Source: Zeus faber
Taxonomy: Eukaryota; Chordata; Actinopteri; Zeiformes; Zeidae
Direction of reading: 5' to 3'
Assembly: GCA_960531495.1 (NCBI GenBank)
Contig: OY482851.1
Coordinates: forward strand, 26,088,533-26,152,532
Length of the DNA stretch: 64,000 nt
Shown: piece by piece, positions 1 to 13,942 of the stretch
Layout of the letters: each line of letters starts with the position of its first letter
How positions within the stretch are numbered: position 1 is the stretch's first letter
Made by a program: the position numbers and the translations under genes
The notes under the pieces: generated by a model
Told to the model about the DNA's origin: nothing
Database searches by the model: none
The model's input: only the letters and a program-made list of their open reading frames with translations

Positions 1-52
1 GACTTTTCTGTGAAAGATGTAGGAAGCATGTGCAGTAATAACACCAAAACAC

Positions 53-349
53 TGTGGCAGTTCTGCCTGCCACACGCCACCCAAGTGGCGTTTCCATGGC
101 CCTCCAGCACAGAGACACAGAAGACGATGTTTTGTAGACACCAGTTTATTGTAGAGAGGAGGCTAGGTGGAATTAGCCAGGAGTAGATTAAACATGTCAT
201 GACAGGGCTCCTATCCTGAATGAGTGTGTGGATGGCAGTTTTACCTGCTGCTTATTAGACCAACAAGCAGCAGGTATGCAGCCACTCTGACCCAATCACC
301 TAGATCCAGGTCAGGTGTGGCTGCTCAACCAGACCATCCCCACACCACA
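53..349 (-). mobile_element. solo LTR, copy 1 of a dispersed family
   Basis: A block of about 297 bp with short inverted termini (TGTGG...CCACA) and, on the minus strand, an internal aataaa signal. It is closely similar to 56,814-57,121 and 16,821-17,121. These are features of a solo long terminal repeat. No internal retroelement genes adjoin it, and no target duplication is evident at this copy. The parent family is unknown. Confidence 0.65.
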
Positions 350-359
350 CTCTGCTTTC

Positions 360-3300
360 CCAGGGATATGGTCTCTGACATGAAAGAAAGAATCCGGCAT
401 ATCGTGGCTGCAGATCCAACTGTGTAAACCATCATAGAGCACATAAAGACTAATGATGTTGTGAAACAGTCTGAAGTACCGAAATAAGACTTTATTGATC
501 TGTTGAGCTCTTTGAATGCTGAGGTGATTATCAGTGGCCCTCTACAGTACCACCAATCAGAAGAGGAGTTGAGAGATTCAGCAGATTGTTGGCACCGACT
601 ACATGGATTTCAACCATTTATTGCCAATTTCAACTTTTTCAAACCAGGAGTAAAACTTTATCATCTCTGACTTAACTTCTTCACCCCCACAAACCACATC
701 CAGGTCACCCTCCTCTCTAGTCACTGCCCCCCCCCCCAGTTCACTGACCAGCTTGAAAGAGCAGGTCACTGCTGGGACCAAACTAACCCCCCAGCACTTC
801 CCCCGCCGTACTCCAAATTTTTTTTCTTGAGCCCCCCTCAGCATCCACCTCCACCATTGGCATAATCGTCACAGTTACAACGCCCACTACCCCCCCTCCC
901 TCCACGACACTATCAGAATCATCAGTCTCTCCAGCCTGATGAAATCACAGGACGAGTTTGAGTTGCCATTCTGTTTAATGATTCCCTCAAAGGAAAGCAG
1001 ATATCTTATGGAAATTTAGCTTCTTTTGAATATGTGGCTCTTCAGTTGAATTCCTCCTCTTGAGCCGTGTTCCTAAATATTTACAGGCCACCTAAATACT
1101 GTGGATCCTTTTTTGATGACCTTGCTGAACTGCTGTCTATAATCTGTATTGACTTTGATTGTGTAGTTATTGGTGATTTTAACATCCATGTTGACAACCC
1201 CTAGAACAAAGAGAGTTCTTGATAACTATGAACTGACACAGCATGTGACAGAGCCCACACACAAGGGCCACACTCTCGACTTAATCATTTCTAAGGGCCT
1301 GAACATTTCTAAGGTGGTGGTGACTGATGTTACTCTCTCTGATCATTCCAGTGTTTTCTTTGAGAGTACCATCTCCGTGCACACAAATGTTCAAACAGAA
1401 GTCATCACTGAAAACACCAGTGAAATATTTATTCTGGCTCTCCCACACCAGCCCTCTCCTGGGTCTCAGTCAATGAGCTTGTAGTTAATTTCAATTCTAA
1501 AATTAAAAGTGTTATTGATGCCATTGCACCCACTAAGGTAAAGGTGGTCTCTGGTAAGAAAAGATCTCCATGGAAAAGTGTCACTGGTAAGAATAGAAAA
1601 AAAAAAAAAAAAGAGTGTCGAAAAGCTGAATGCAGCAAGCGAAAAACAAATCCTTGTTTATGATGACATCTATAAAGAGACACTTCGCATTTATAATTTG
1701 AAATTGAGAAATGCAAGGCGCTCCTTCTTCTGTGACAATCGCCAAAAACAATAATAATGCACGTGCCTTGTTCACTACTGTCATTAGACTAACAAACCCC
1801 ATGGTCAGTAGCCTCTAAACTTCCACCCACCAGGGCCTGCAATGAATTTGCCTCCTTCACAGACAATTCAGAAAAGTCGACATGCAGTCATCTCAGGTAC
1901 AGGATATGTGGTGTCCACTAAAAATCTATTCAAATACCATGACACAATTTGACCTGATCAACCATAAAAACTTGGAGGACATTATACAATATCTGAAATC
2001 CTCCTTCTGCGTTGATATTTTGCCAACAGGCTTTTTCAAAAATGTTTAAAATTGCATGGTCCCAGATCTTCTACAAACTGTCAACACGTCTCTTCTCTCA
2101 GGTTTCTTCCCATAGGCCCTAAAAGCAGCATCAAGCCACTCTTAAAAAAGAAAAATCTAGACACCTCACTAATGAACAATTATAGTCCTATATCAAACTT
2201 CCCGTTTTTAAGTAAAATCATTGAAAAATATGTTTTTCAACAGCTGAACAATTTCTTGGCACTACACAACTGTTTTGATGTCTTCCATTCAGGATTTTCG
2301 ACCACACCACAGGGACTACTTTTGTTCAGGTTTGCAATGACATCCATCTCAACAGAATTTCCGTATTTGTATTATTGGATCTCAGTGCTGCATTTGACAC
2401 GGTTGACCACAAAATATTAGACCGACTGGAAAACTGGGTGGAACCTTCTGGAACAGTACTAAACTGGTTTAAATCCTGCTTAAAGGACAGGGACTTCTTT
2501 GTGTCTACAGGTAATTACACATCTGAGGGGACAAAAATGACGTGGAGTTCTCCAAGGCTCTATTCTGGGGCCTCTTCTGTTTAACATCTACACACTCCCA
2601 CTGGCTCAGATAATGGAAAACGGCAAAATATGTTACCATAATTACGCAGACGACCCACAAATTTACATAACCATCTCAACAGGGGACTATGGTCCAATAC
2701 AATCACTGAGCAAGTGCATTGAACAAATTAACGATTGCATGTGCCAGATTTTTCTCCAATAAAACAAAACAGAAGTTATTGTTTTTGGAGCCAAGGAAGA
2801 ACGACTAAAAGTCAGCGCTCAGCTTCAATGGGTAATGTTAAAAGGCACAAACCAAGCCAGAAATCTTTGTGTAGTCATGGACACCGACCTAAATTTCAAC
2901 AGCCACATTAAAACAATTACAGAGTCAGCCTACTACTACTATCACCTTAATAACATATCAAGGATTAAAGGACTTATGTCTCAGCAGAATTTGAAAAAAC
3001 TTGTCCATGCCCACTATCTTTAGTAGACTAGACTACTGTAACGGTGTCTTTATAGGTCTAAAAGCCTAAAAGATCATTCAGAGAGCTGCAGTTGATTCAG
3101 AATGGTGCTGCTCGACTCCTCACCAAGATCAATAAAGTAGATCACATCACTCCAGTTCTCAGAACTTTACACTGACTTCCAATCCGTCAAAGAATTTATT
3201 TCAAAATACTACCGTTGGTTTATAAAGCACAGAATGGTTTAGGGCCAAAATACATTTCTGATCTTCTACTGCGTTATGAACCATCCAGACGTCTCAGGTC

Positions 3301-3690
3301 GTCTGCTTTCTGTCCCCCGAGTCAAAACTAAACATGGAGAAGCAGCATTCAGTTTTTATGCACTACATATCTGGAACAAACTCCTAGAAAACTGCAGGTC
3401 TGCTGCAACTCTCACCCCTTTTAACCCAAGACTGTCTTTCGTTTGCAGTTGTCTTTTACTTAACTAAAATATATTAATTTCTTGCACTGCCACTTTTAAC
3501 TTGATTTTATGCATTGTATTTTACTTTGTGTTCTTCCTTTTATGTATTCTGTTTTTTAAATTTATGCACTCTATGCCCTTTAAATAATGTGTTTCTTGGC
3601 ACTTTTTCTTAATGCTTTTATGTTTTATGTAAAGCACTTTGAATAGCCTTGTTGAAATGTGCAATACAAATAAACTTGCCTTGCAGTACC
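360..3690 (+). mobile_element. degraded L2-type LINE (CR1/L2 group)
   Basis: Pieces of a non-LTR retrotransposon occur in order. At 362-690 are remnants of an SGNH-esterase-like ORF1 (…KTNDVVKQSEV…, …LNAEVIISGPL…). At about 960-1,500 is the endonuclease (VVIGDFNIHVDNP, then HTLDLIIS, SDHSSVFF). At about 2,050-2,600 is the reverse transcriptase (NYSPISNFPFLSKIIEK, LDLSAAFDTVDHKIL). At about 2,830-3,460 is the C-terminal region (DTDLNFNSHIKTI, GLGPKYISDLL-like). The 3' end has the usual fish L2 tail (aagcactttgaatagcc, then caatacaaataaacttg). Reading frames are interrupted many times and the catalytic YADD segment reads [10 protein letters not shown], so the copy is dead. It lies 3' of the last visible piwil2 exon. 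Confidence 0.88.
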
Positions 3691-6600
3691 TCTAAACAGC
3701 GGACATTTTCTTTCTTCCACTCTCTTTTTTGAGGGTCAACTACGACTACGTTGCATTATGTTGGTATCGGGTTTGAGTATCGGAGCATTTTTACCAGAGC
3801 AAGAGTACATGAGGACTTTATCAGCCAAGTTTATTGACTTAATTGCATATATCTGACACTGATCAGCCGATCACTGGTCATGGTAGGATCAAGCTGAAAA
3901 TAAATCATGTTGTATATGTTAACATTACGGTCACATTTTTTTGCTTGATTATTACTCCACCACTTCCCGTTTTACCTCAGCAAAGCAGAGTTAAGCCTCT
4001 GTGGATAATAAAGTACCGCTGCGCTGCATATGAGTGGATGTTGACTGAGTGTGAGGGGAGGGGTTACAGAACCACAAGCACAAAGCAGTAGTTTCTGCTG
4101 GCATTTCGTACCTGCAGATTTTGACCAGGAGTTGCGTGGTTGGTACATAAAATGCGTGCAGATTGGCAGGACTGCTTACCTGGCATGGTAATGCATAAAA
4201 TCAAAGAAACTAGATATTTTGACTAATATTTCACTTTACATCTACCCTTTTGTACCTGACATTTGCAAGTGAGGTGGACCTATAGAAAACAACTCTGGCT
4301 TGTTATGTTCTATGAGCATTAGCTCATAGTAACATCAGAGTATATAGCTTGAGCAAAATCTTGTTGTTCAATTTTGAGTACCAAAACACAAGGTTGTGCT
4401 TGTTGCCCTACAAGCACAACCTGCAAAAGCTGCCATTGCATAGACATGGACACCTGAACAGCAGTTTGTATGTGCTTATGCTTTGGAAATGTTTGAGCAA
4501 TAAGAATGTGCGGCTAGACAAACACTGGGGATGTGGCAGGCTGATGAGCGTGACACTCTTTTCCCTTTGCCGTGCTCCACCTGGCAGAGTTTGCCAATGA
4601 TATGACCATCTTCCTTTTTGCTGTTCAGCCCTTATGCCCCTATGATCTGAGCACCACATAACAGACATGTTTTTGTATCAGGGTAACCTGATACAAAAAC
4701 TGATTTCTATCGGTTCCAGCCGCCCGACAACTATGTCAAGATAAGCTGCACACGTGTTCCCTTATGTATTCCATCCATATTTATCCTACAGCCTTTTTTT
4801 CTTATACACAATTGCGTAATTCTAACGGCCACTAGGCTATGGAAAATGCTTTTACAGACCTAAGGCACTAGGTAGTTTTCTCCTGCCAACTTCAGATTTA
4901 AGTATTGGAAAGTAATTTAAAAATATTACAACATTGGATACGCTACAAGAGCCAACAACTCTCCCAACTTGGACAATTTTGAAGACATTCTTGATTCTAA
5001 ATTGGCCTCATTTACAGTCTTACTGCATACCTCCATCAATTTCTCTTCCAAGAATTTCACCAAATGAACATGGTCGGTATGACCTTGAGGACACAGCAGC
5101 AGTTCAGAGGTCAACTGGTATTACATACTTTTTCAACTCTGACCCCTGTGGTAGCCACTATAAACTCCTTTTTTTCTGCTGGTCAAATCTAGGTATAAAG
5201 CAGTTCAAAGACTTGTTTGTATATATTCTCATCAGGACATTAGTGCATGCATAAAGTACATTCTGACATTAGAGAAATGTATATGCTACATTACTGTTGC
5301 AATCTCAAGCAGAATTCTGAAGACACATTGCAGCAAAACACCATATGAACAGAGGTGTTTAAAGAAAGGCCTAGACATTACATTTAAAGTTGAAAGTTTG
5401 AGGTTGCCATGTATGGTTTATATTCTCCACTTCCTTCTACATCAGTGAGCTAGCAGGGTGTTATTAAGGGCACTTAACATTTCATGGCCTTAGAAGGCTG
5501 TAATTAGGAGTCTGTAAGTGGGTCTCCAGTGGTTGTTGCATATAGATTACATCAAATTATTCCATGAGCAATTCTTCATTGATTGTCATTTATTTTATTT
5601 GGAATATCAATTTCAATGTTGTTGGTATTTTGTATTTCCATTTACACTTTATAGTAATGGGTATCATAATGATAATCTTAAAAGTTAGATTGTAGAGAAA
5701 ATAAACACAAGGAATTTTTCCACTATCTGAAGAATGCACTTCATAAATAAAAAATGTAGGGGTGGACGGTATAAACTGTATAGAAAGTACACCGTGAATT
5801 TGCCCTTCAGTATGGATTATGACTATTGTGCTGATTGGTAGAGCCCTCACAGATCTTAAGTAGGGTTAATGTGGTGAAAAATATCGATTTTTTTTCCTAT
5901 CGATTCTGAACATTTGAAGCGGTTTCAATACTCATTTTCCGCATTATCGATAACCCGGTACCAGCTGTGGTTTCTGGCTCTCTTCTCTCCGAGAGCGAGT
6001 TGACACACATGCCGCTGCAGTGCTCACAAAGCCCCGCCTCCTCTCACTCACTTAAGCTAGGTTCATACTTGTCCCAAGCACGAGGGCGCACGGAACGCAA
6101 ATGACGTCACCAGGAGGTGGTTCCATGGTACGTCGCGGACGAGGTCATGCAGGTCTGAGACTTTGTTAACTCGGCGCGAGGGGCGTTCCCTGGAAATGCA
6201 TTGGAAGCGATGGGAGATCAGTGTTTTGCTACTTTATTTCAAATATGTTGGACAACATTGAGTCAAATGTGAAATTCAAAGTCTAGCAATTACTTTTTGA
6301 CGCAGAGACAAAATATTATACCCAAACATCTCACTCAGGTTTGGTGATTTAATTGTAAATTAACAGGGTCGTTGTAAAGTTCAGTTGACAAATAAAAGGG
6401 AATGTTTATTGTTTTTTTATGTGCAGTTTCGATTTAGAGAGTCTTGCAATGAAGTAGAATAATTACACGTTGTGACTCCGTTCCATAGTTCAGTAAGTTC
6501 CTCTGTAATAAAATGCTGAGCAGGACATATCTTCAACCCTCCCCTCCAGTCTCTGCTTGTCATTTCAACCACCATGAACAGCAATTCCTTCTCAAGCACA

Positions 6601-8157
6601 AGCGCAGATTCTGTGCGTTCAGCCATGTTTGCATGCTGTCTAGCGTTTTCTTCCTTTACTACTTCCTGCTTCACGCTGTACTTTCTCTCTACTGCCACAC
6701 ATGGTTTCTGAGAATACTGTAATGGAGAATGTGCCAGCTACAAACGCCCTGTGCTTACTGCGCGGGCGCCCGGGAGAAGGTATAACCAGGGCTTCACAGT
6801 GCTCTTCTCGTCACTCATCTCATTCGCTCTGGTTCATTACGGTGGGCCTTGCGGCTTGGGCTAGGGCTCCGATTAACGCTGCTAACGGGGAACAGGACAC
6901 GCTGTCTCTGCTTCTCCGTCTTGGGCGGCTACGTACAGGGCTGCATGTTGGGCTTTAGTCCAAAAGTGCGGGTTTGTGGCGCAGCAAAGTTGTTTTCCTG
7001 CCCCGCAACTTGTGGCAGTTCCCTGGCTCGGTGTCCAGCTTGTTAGCACTCTATTTTAACTGAAACATTTACGAGGAATTTTTTTTTTTTTTTCTCCTCT
7101 AATTATTTTAATACATTTTAAATATTTACAAAATCTATTGAATTATGATAATCAAAAGTTGTGGAGGATGGCAAAAAGTTTAAATATTTTAACTACCACA
7201 AAAGGGGGAATAAATAAATACTCAAAGTAAGTTTTTATTTTCACTTTTTGTAGCATGATTTTATTGTATTACATGAAAATGTGTTGAGATGAAAGTTACT
7301 TGAAAAATGGTTTTGTATTTCTTTCCATTTATTATTGCAGTTTTGCACAATAAATGTTCTTAAAATACTATGTGGAATATGTTCTAGTAATACAGTTAAG
7401 TATACAGTAAAAGCTGCCATGCAGTTGCCATAACAGTGCTTTACCCCTTCAGAAGCATATACAGTATATTGAAATGTTAAGAACGACAAATATACAATGA
7501 CATATACTGTTGCTGTCCATGCTTCAAATTATAGTTATAAAAAGGTCTTAGACTATACCGCCCAGCCATTAAAAAAAATTACACTATCACAGGTTATGCA
7601 TTCACAAGCCATATGAGGCACCAATGGCCACATTATAAAGTACCTACAAAACATTCACATGATGTTAAACTGGTCTCCACGTCACTGTATTTGGCCAGCT
7701 ACCAAGTAGAGAGCTCTAGGCTGCAGATATTAAACTGGTAATCATAAGATCTGCAACCTGCACTTATGCATAACTTTGACGAGGTCTGAATGATACAACT
7801 ACATTGCACTGTACACAGGTGCAAAAGTGAAATCAAAAAAGGAGTAATATTCACAAATTAGGCTACTCAGCCACCTCAACGTTTCCCCACACAAGCTTCA
7901 AATATGGAGACCATTACGATAGTTTTCTTTTTGTCTGAATCAAAAGAAGACATTAGCATCTTCGATTAACTAGAGGACAGTCTGCCCTCGTTCGTCCACT
8001 CCCCTTGCTGCCTGTTCTCCTTCACAGAATACTTAAGTGAACACGCTCTGCATTGAACCGAGACAGATGTCTGCAAAGAGTTTTGTAAACCTTTATCGTT
8101 GTATTTGTCACAGGCTCTCCGAATGCATTGATTGGTATGTGACTTTGAAATGATATA
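3691..8157. other. non-coding stretch, probably piwil2 intron
   Basis: No convincing exon, RNA gene or intact element was found. Around 5,865-6,000 there is sequence typical of decayed fish hAT-type MITEs (repeated tatcgatt motifs). About 6,060-6,250 is CpG-rich for unknown reasons. Short open frames are present (for example 4,926-5,114 and 6,417-6,698, minus strand) but show no recognisable domain. Confidence 0.4.
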
Positions 8158-8900
8158 CACCGATCAGCCACAACATTAAAACCACCTGCCAAATATTGTG
8201 TAGGCCTCATGCTGCCAGGACAGCTCTGACCTGTTGAGCCTGGTGGTATCTGGCACCAAGACGTTAGCAACTAGCGCATTATCCTGCTGAAAGAGGCCAC
8301 TGTCATCAGGGGATACCGTTGAAGGGGTGTACCGTGAACTTGGTCTGCAACAATGTTAGGATAGGTGGTACGTGTCAATGTAACATCCACATGAATGCCA
8401 GGACCCACTGTTTCCCAGCAGAACATTGCCCAGAGCATCACACTGCCCATCACTTCTTCCCATAGTGCATCCCGGTGCCATCTCTTCCCCAGATAAACAA
8501 TGCACACGCATCCAGCCATCCACATGATGTCAAATAAAAGGTGATTCATCTGACCGGTCGGCGGCTACGCAGCCCCAAACCCCTTTCTATCATAGCAGCA
8601 TTAACTTTTTCAGAAATTTGTGCTACAGAAGCTCTTCTGTAGGATTGGACCAGACGGGCTAAACTTCACTCCCCACACGCATCAATGAGCTTATGGGAGC
8701 CCATGACCCTGTCGCTGGTTCACCAGTTGTTCTTCCTTGGACCACTTTTGGTAGGTACTAACCATTGCAAACCGGGAACACAAGACCTGCCGTTTTGGAG
8801 ATGCTCTGACCCAGTCATCTAGCCGTCACAAATTGGCCCTTGTCAGAGTGGCTCAGATCCTTGGGGGTTAGGGTTCAGATTCAGACTCCTGATTATATAT
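8158..8900 (-). mobile_element. Tc1-like transposon remnant
   Basis: It begins with the terminal sequence caccgatcagccacaacatt common in fish Tc1-like elements. On the minus strand it carries the transposase stretches GKRWHRDALWEEVMGS, MLWAMFCWETVGPGIHVDV and TLTRTTYPNIVADQVH, then in another frame SGLFQQDNA. The beginning of the transposase is represented only by short blocks near 8,640-8,860, much of the middle is deleted, and the second terminal repeat is missing. It is inactive. Confidence 0.85.
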
Positions 8901-8929
8901 ATATATTTTTTATTTATTTTATTTTTTTA

Positions 8930-9200
8930 AATGTCTGACCTGCCGATTCTGATTTTGGCCAATTACAATTTTCATTCAATTCATAATTCATTCAGCCCCG
9001 CAGAAGGCGTTCAGTTCATAATAAAACACTGACTTTTAAATATATTTTACATTGTCGCCCGATCATTTTGAGTTTGTATCTGCGATTGGAGAATTCAAAT
9101 TATCTTATCATTTGGTCTCATTGGGGATATCTGCTGTACGTCATTGACAAATACATCACGTGATCTGATCAGGCTCACGTGATAGGACAGGTGCATGCTA
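8930..9200. repeat. dispersed repeat, copy A
   Basis: It shares tgctgtacgtcattgacaaa then tacatcacgtgatctgatca and a second cacgtgat with the sequence at 16,018-16,145. It also shares the more diverged leading block on gattctg/ggccaatt. The family is unidentified; the two copies differ by substitutions and small indels. Confidence 0.6.
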
Positions 9201-9429
9201 CCTGTGCTAGGGCTGCAGAATTAATAGAGTAATTAACAAGTTAACAAGTAATTATTAACTAGTAATAAATACATAAACAAGATTTAAACAACAACACTTT
9301 CCAGCCTGATGAGCATCAACATTTTTTCTGAGGAGCTCAGAAATCTCCTTTGTCAGAGGCATTTGTTGTGGAAATAAAAAACAATGATACATTCTGAAAA
9401 TATAATGAATTGAAATATCAGAAGTTTAC

Positions 9430-9518
9430 CTGTTAAGGCTTGCAACAAAGCCCATGACGGACCGTTTATGCTGTCTAATATCGTGATGGACATCAACTCC
9501 AATAACCATGAGATGTTT
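9430..9518 (-). CDS. piwil2: piwil2 coding exon 19 (first catalytic Asp of PIWI)
   Basis: This 89-nt exon reads [20 protein letters not shown] then VMGFVASLN. The aspartate in IGVDVHHD is the first residue of the slicer triad of PIWI RNase H domains, so this copy keeps that residue. The acceptor is cttcactag and the donor is CAG|gtaaac, leaving in phase 2. No later exon (the YRDGVSDGQ block or the C-terminal YAHKLAFL block) was found between here and position 1, so the gene most likely continues outside the window. Confidence 0.95.
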
Positions 9519-9714
9519 CTAGTGAAGAGAAGAGAAGGTTTACTTGTCCATGGAATTCAGTGTCATGAACAGTGCTGTCGAACCGATTGTGCAAAAACGC
9601 AGCAATTGTATTGTGCAATGTTAATAGCTGAATATAAAATAAACTTAAAAAACAAAAAAAAGTATATTTTATGAACTGGCTAAATTAGTTCCCCAGAGTA
9701 TTTTTTATTTATCA

Positions 9715-9903
<189 letters not shown>

Positions 9904-10011
9904 TTAACACCAGCCGGAGTTAAAGATTTCAGGGGAAAGCACTGTTGAAAAGGTTATTGCGCTGTAAAATGAGAAAACTAAATAAGTGAAACACAAGCTA
10001 ACCATATATTA

Positions 10012-10212
<201 letters not shown>

Positions 10213-11225
10213 TTATTTGTATGAAATATAACATTGTAAAACACCCGGATAGAATTTCACAGTTTCAAATGACAATAAGCGCGATAGCTACTCGCGATAG
10301 CGACTTGCTATGTTGTTAAAACATTTTTTTATCGTGCTAAAAGGCTGACCAATCAGCATTAAATTATAATCAATGTTACCATCCAAGCACATCATGCAAT
10401 GCGTACTTTTAACAATTTAGGTGAAGATGACAACCCTGTCTGCATAAAACAGGGGAAGAAAGTTGTGGCGAAAAGGGCCACCACGTGACCACCACCTGCT
10501 GATTAATAGAGGACGTAACACAAGTTTACTTGTAGCTGTGGTTTTTAGTTGTGGGTTGTGCATGTGGATAGTTTGGAATGAAGAAAAATGCCATGGTTCG
10601 CCAAACTTGTGTATTCTGAAGCTTTCACTGCTGCGAGCTCTGGGACAGTGTTTTCCAGGGGCTTTTTCAGGGTACTTTGAGTGCTGGGTTGGAAAAAAAA
10701 CTGCTCTTGGAAACATGCTGCACATGTTTTACCTCTAATGCTTTATGTGCACTCTGAATTGTGCTTTCTTTGTACACGGTTACTGATAACATTGTCCGAT
10801 ATGTTTGTATATAATATTAATTCAGAGCCAACAGTGTCAACAATATGTAGTACAGATAATTTCAATTATTTGTGGCACACATTTAGGGTTCTAAAAAAAG
10901 AATAGGGTACTATTGTAATATATATTAAAAAATAAAACAAAGAAATTGATAGAAAATGTATATAATCTTTGAGTGACAATTTAAATGCACTGGCAAATGT
11001 CTATTTTAATATAAAACATAAGTGACTTCAAATTGTAATTTAAACATTTTAACAATACCATGTCAGTGCCTAAAACAGATAATCCTGTTCATTATAACCA
11101 TGAAACTGACTATGACTTAACCAGCTCAACCACTCCATTAGTCTGTCGTGCACACGATGAGACCTGTCCTCTATGTTGCATGATGCTGTTGTCAGTGTGT
11201 TGTTTTCAAGAAAGTTGTGTCCAAC

Positions 11226-11414
11226 CTTGCTGGTGAGCTGAGAGTGGATACTCTTAATGTAGGTTTCGGTACGGTCATCTCTCAGTTGTACGCGGATTGG
11301 CTGTTGGAGGCGCAGTCCCATTGGTCCAGCTACTTTTTGAAAAGTCACCACCAGCTCCTCAGCCTGCTCTGCGCAGCGGCGTGGGTAGAAGATGGACCAG
11401 ACATTCAAGGGGAC
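11226..11414 (-). CDS. piwil2: piwil2 coding exon 16 (MID domain)
   Basis: This 189-nt exon reads [20 protein letters not shown] then [20 protein letters not shown] and [20 protein letters not shown]. It matches the W.LFYP.R...QA.ELV....K.AGP.G.R.....V.L.DDR.ETY...I.S.L block leading into MID. The acceptor is atgcctgtcag and the donor is AAG|gttgga (weak at +3). It is phase 0 on both sides. Confidence 0.95.
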
Positions 11415-11900
11415 CTGACAGGCATATTGGTGTCAGTAAAAAAAGGAAAAAGAAACCTTAAAGGAAAACGTATGTATTTTTTTAAGCTCAACTTTATTTT
11501 CCGACTGATGGTTGTCAATCCATGTGGTTGGCATCAGAATGTTTTACATGAGTCCAGGATTGAGACAATACCTTCAGTTGACTGTCATGCAAGAGGGGCG
11601 ATTGCGGCGGGGCTTAAAACTCATCACTGGATCGATTTCTGATGCAAATCACTTGAGTTTACGCACCCAATGATCAAAAAATAGGGTTTAGGTTCAAAAT
11701 AAACCCAAATTTTCTGAAACAGGCTTCACTCTCTCTCTCTCTCTCTCCCAGGCCTGCATCGTGGCAAGATAATGTGACATTGACACAATTCCCAAGACAA
11801 GACGGATATCAGCAAAGTCAAATGATGACAGCTTCACATGGGGACAACTACACAAAAAGCATTGTGTGAGTGCAACACGAGGAGTGGTGCTGAGACTCAC

Positions 11901-12014
11901 ACAGCTGATGGCAGCATCCCTGACGACCTCCCTGGACCAGGACATATCAGCACCAACGGTGACTGATGCCGACTGCAGGCAGATGGTCTCAGTGGGCAGA
12001 ATTCTGCCTTTGAT
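11901..12014 (-). CDS. piwil2: piwil2 coding exon 15
   Basis: This 114-nt exon reads [20 protein letters not shown] then [18 protein letters not shown]. It corresponds to the GR.LP.E.I.L...SF..S..L.W..E..RDPSI stretch of PIWIL2. The acceptor is tgtttttaatag and the donor is TGT|gtgagt. It is phase 0 on both sides. Confidence 0.93.
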
Positions 12015-12352
12015 CTATTAAAAACAAAAAAAACAGAAACATTTAAGTACCTAGTATTGGTCTAAGTCTTTTTACTAGTATTTAGGGTTTATGATGAAAT
12101 AGTGAATAGTAAATTAGCAAATAGTCAGTCTGCTGAACGTGACCTGTAACATTGCCAAGACACTTGTTCTGGCTTAATTATATGGTCACGTTTGCACATG
12201 GATAATTACTCAAGACATGCTTATATGTGAGATGAAAAACATTGCATCTTCTTGACCAAAGAGCTCTTGGTCAACCAACAGCGTAGCTACTAGAATTTGG
12301 GTCGACCGAGAACTAGAGACTAGAGTGGGGTGGAAGCGTAGGGGCCGCTCAC

Positions 12353-12493
12353 CAGCATGATGTCAGTGTTGATTTCCAGTCCCCATCGGCTCAGCTCCTT
12401 CAGAGTCTCGGGATTAGTGCTGATGTTTTTCAGAAGCTGCTTTATCGAGTTGGTGTACTGCTCGCCACTGACATTGATGTGCATTGTCAAGTC
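12353..12493 (-). CDS. piwil2: piwil2 coding exon 14
   Basis: This 141-nt exon reads [20 protein letters not shown] then [20 protein letters not shown] and INTDIML. It matches the PIWIL2 region DLA.QIN.S..QH...L..LL..I..N..A..EL.RWGL. The acceptor is tccatcatag and the donor is CTG|gtgagc. It is phase 0 on both sides. Confidence 0.94.
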
Positions 12494-13205
12494 CTATGAT
12501 GGACAGGCAATTATGGGAGAGAATGAGGGCAGAGAATAGGCTTGTCAATGTGGTGCAAATTTTACTCTCATGTGGGTTACTTCTCTAACTCTTCCCCACT
12601 TTCACCGCTAACGTGGGGTTTTAAGCTTTCCGTGAGTTGCATATCCTATTATACAGACATTTCCATTCGTTTTGAAAGAAAACGGACACTGTTTTCGTAC
12701 TCCTTCACTGCAGAGCCCTATTTGTCTGCTATAGCTAAACAATCAGATGCACGTTTCTACCTTTTACGTTCACCTTCGTTACTTTTGGGGTCTGTCATCT
12801 CTTGTTCTGAATCTCAAGTAAGATAACACTTTATTGATCCCTGGGGGTAAAGTTAAAGTACTGCAGGACCCAAGAAGTTGCACGTTTTGGAAACCAAATT
12901 CTGTTTAATTCAGTTCACTATTTTTAATTTAAAACATAGTGAACTGCACTGGAATACTCTTTACACCACACAATAGTTTTACACTGAAAATAATCGGATC
13001 ATTACATGACAAATTATTTTATTCTTAAAAGCGGACCATATGCCACCGTTAACTGATACACCTAGTCGTGGATGATGAAATGTTTATGCTTTGAAGTCTC
13101 ATTGAGTTATGAAACGTACAAATTGTAAATGTTTTACTTTCTATGGCCCAGAATGCTGTGACTTATTACCGTGCAGCTGTAGTGTCACAACTTTACACAC
13201 TGTCA

Positions 13206-13367
<162 letters not shown>

Positions 13368-13942
13368 TCAAAATGTGGAGTGTTTATTGCTACTTTAAGT
13401 AATTGGTGCTGCCTTTGAGTTTTATTCTTTACTGTGCAAGGTATTGGTACACATGTATGCTAATGTGTCTGTATGTGTACTATAGGATACAGTATGTGTA
13501 CATGTATACTTGTTTATACAACCTCTTAACTTATGGATGGCATATACTATCCGATATTACAACTATTATTTTATTTACTTTCTGGGATTCCTCTGACCCT
13601 GGATTACCACTGGCAACGGATGAAGCGAAACATGCGTATGCAAGTATTTTGGGGAGCTTCGCCCCCCAAAGTTATGTTGCCCTGAGGTTATGTATATAGT
13701 TTAAGCATAAGCTCACCTTGATGGAGATAATGTCAAAGAGCACCCACTTGTAAAACTGCAAATGGTTCTGTGTACTACTCTAGCCACAAGAGGGCGTTCA
13801 GTAGTAAGCATTTAGATTCAGTGTCTGTAGAATAAAATCCTGGGAGGGGATTTTTTTTTTGCCTTATGAGAAATCCAATCTGCCCTGGGAACATTAAGCA
13901 CACATAAGGTCATAACATAATAATAGTATGAAGAAGTTTTAC

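Noticed and set aside
6417-6698. 93-codon minus-strand frame with a Lys/Glu-rich start
   Set aside because: It resembles nothing specific and may be part of a decayed transposon. There is not enough to call a gene.
9300-9400. Possible next piwil2 exon (MPLTKEISELLRKNVDAHQA)
   Set aside because: There is no acceptor AG in a suitable place, and the sequence does not match the expected TKWYSRV.FQMP block.
11217-11642. 141-codon plus-strand frame
   Set aside because: It is antisense to piwil2 exon 16, which has clear homology and splice sites.
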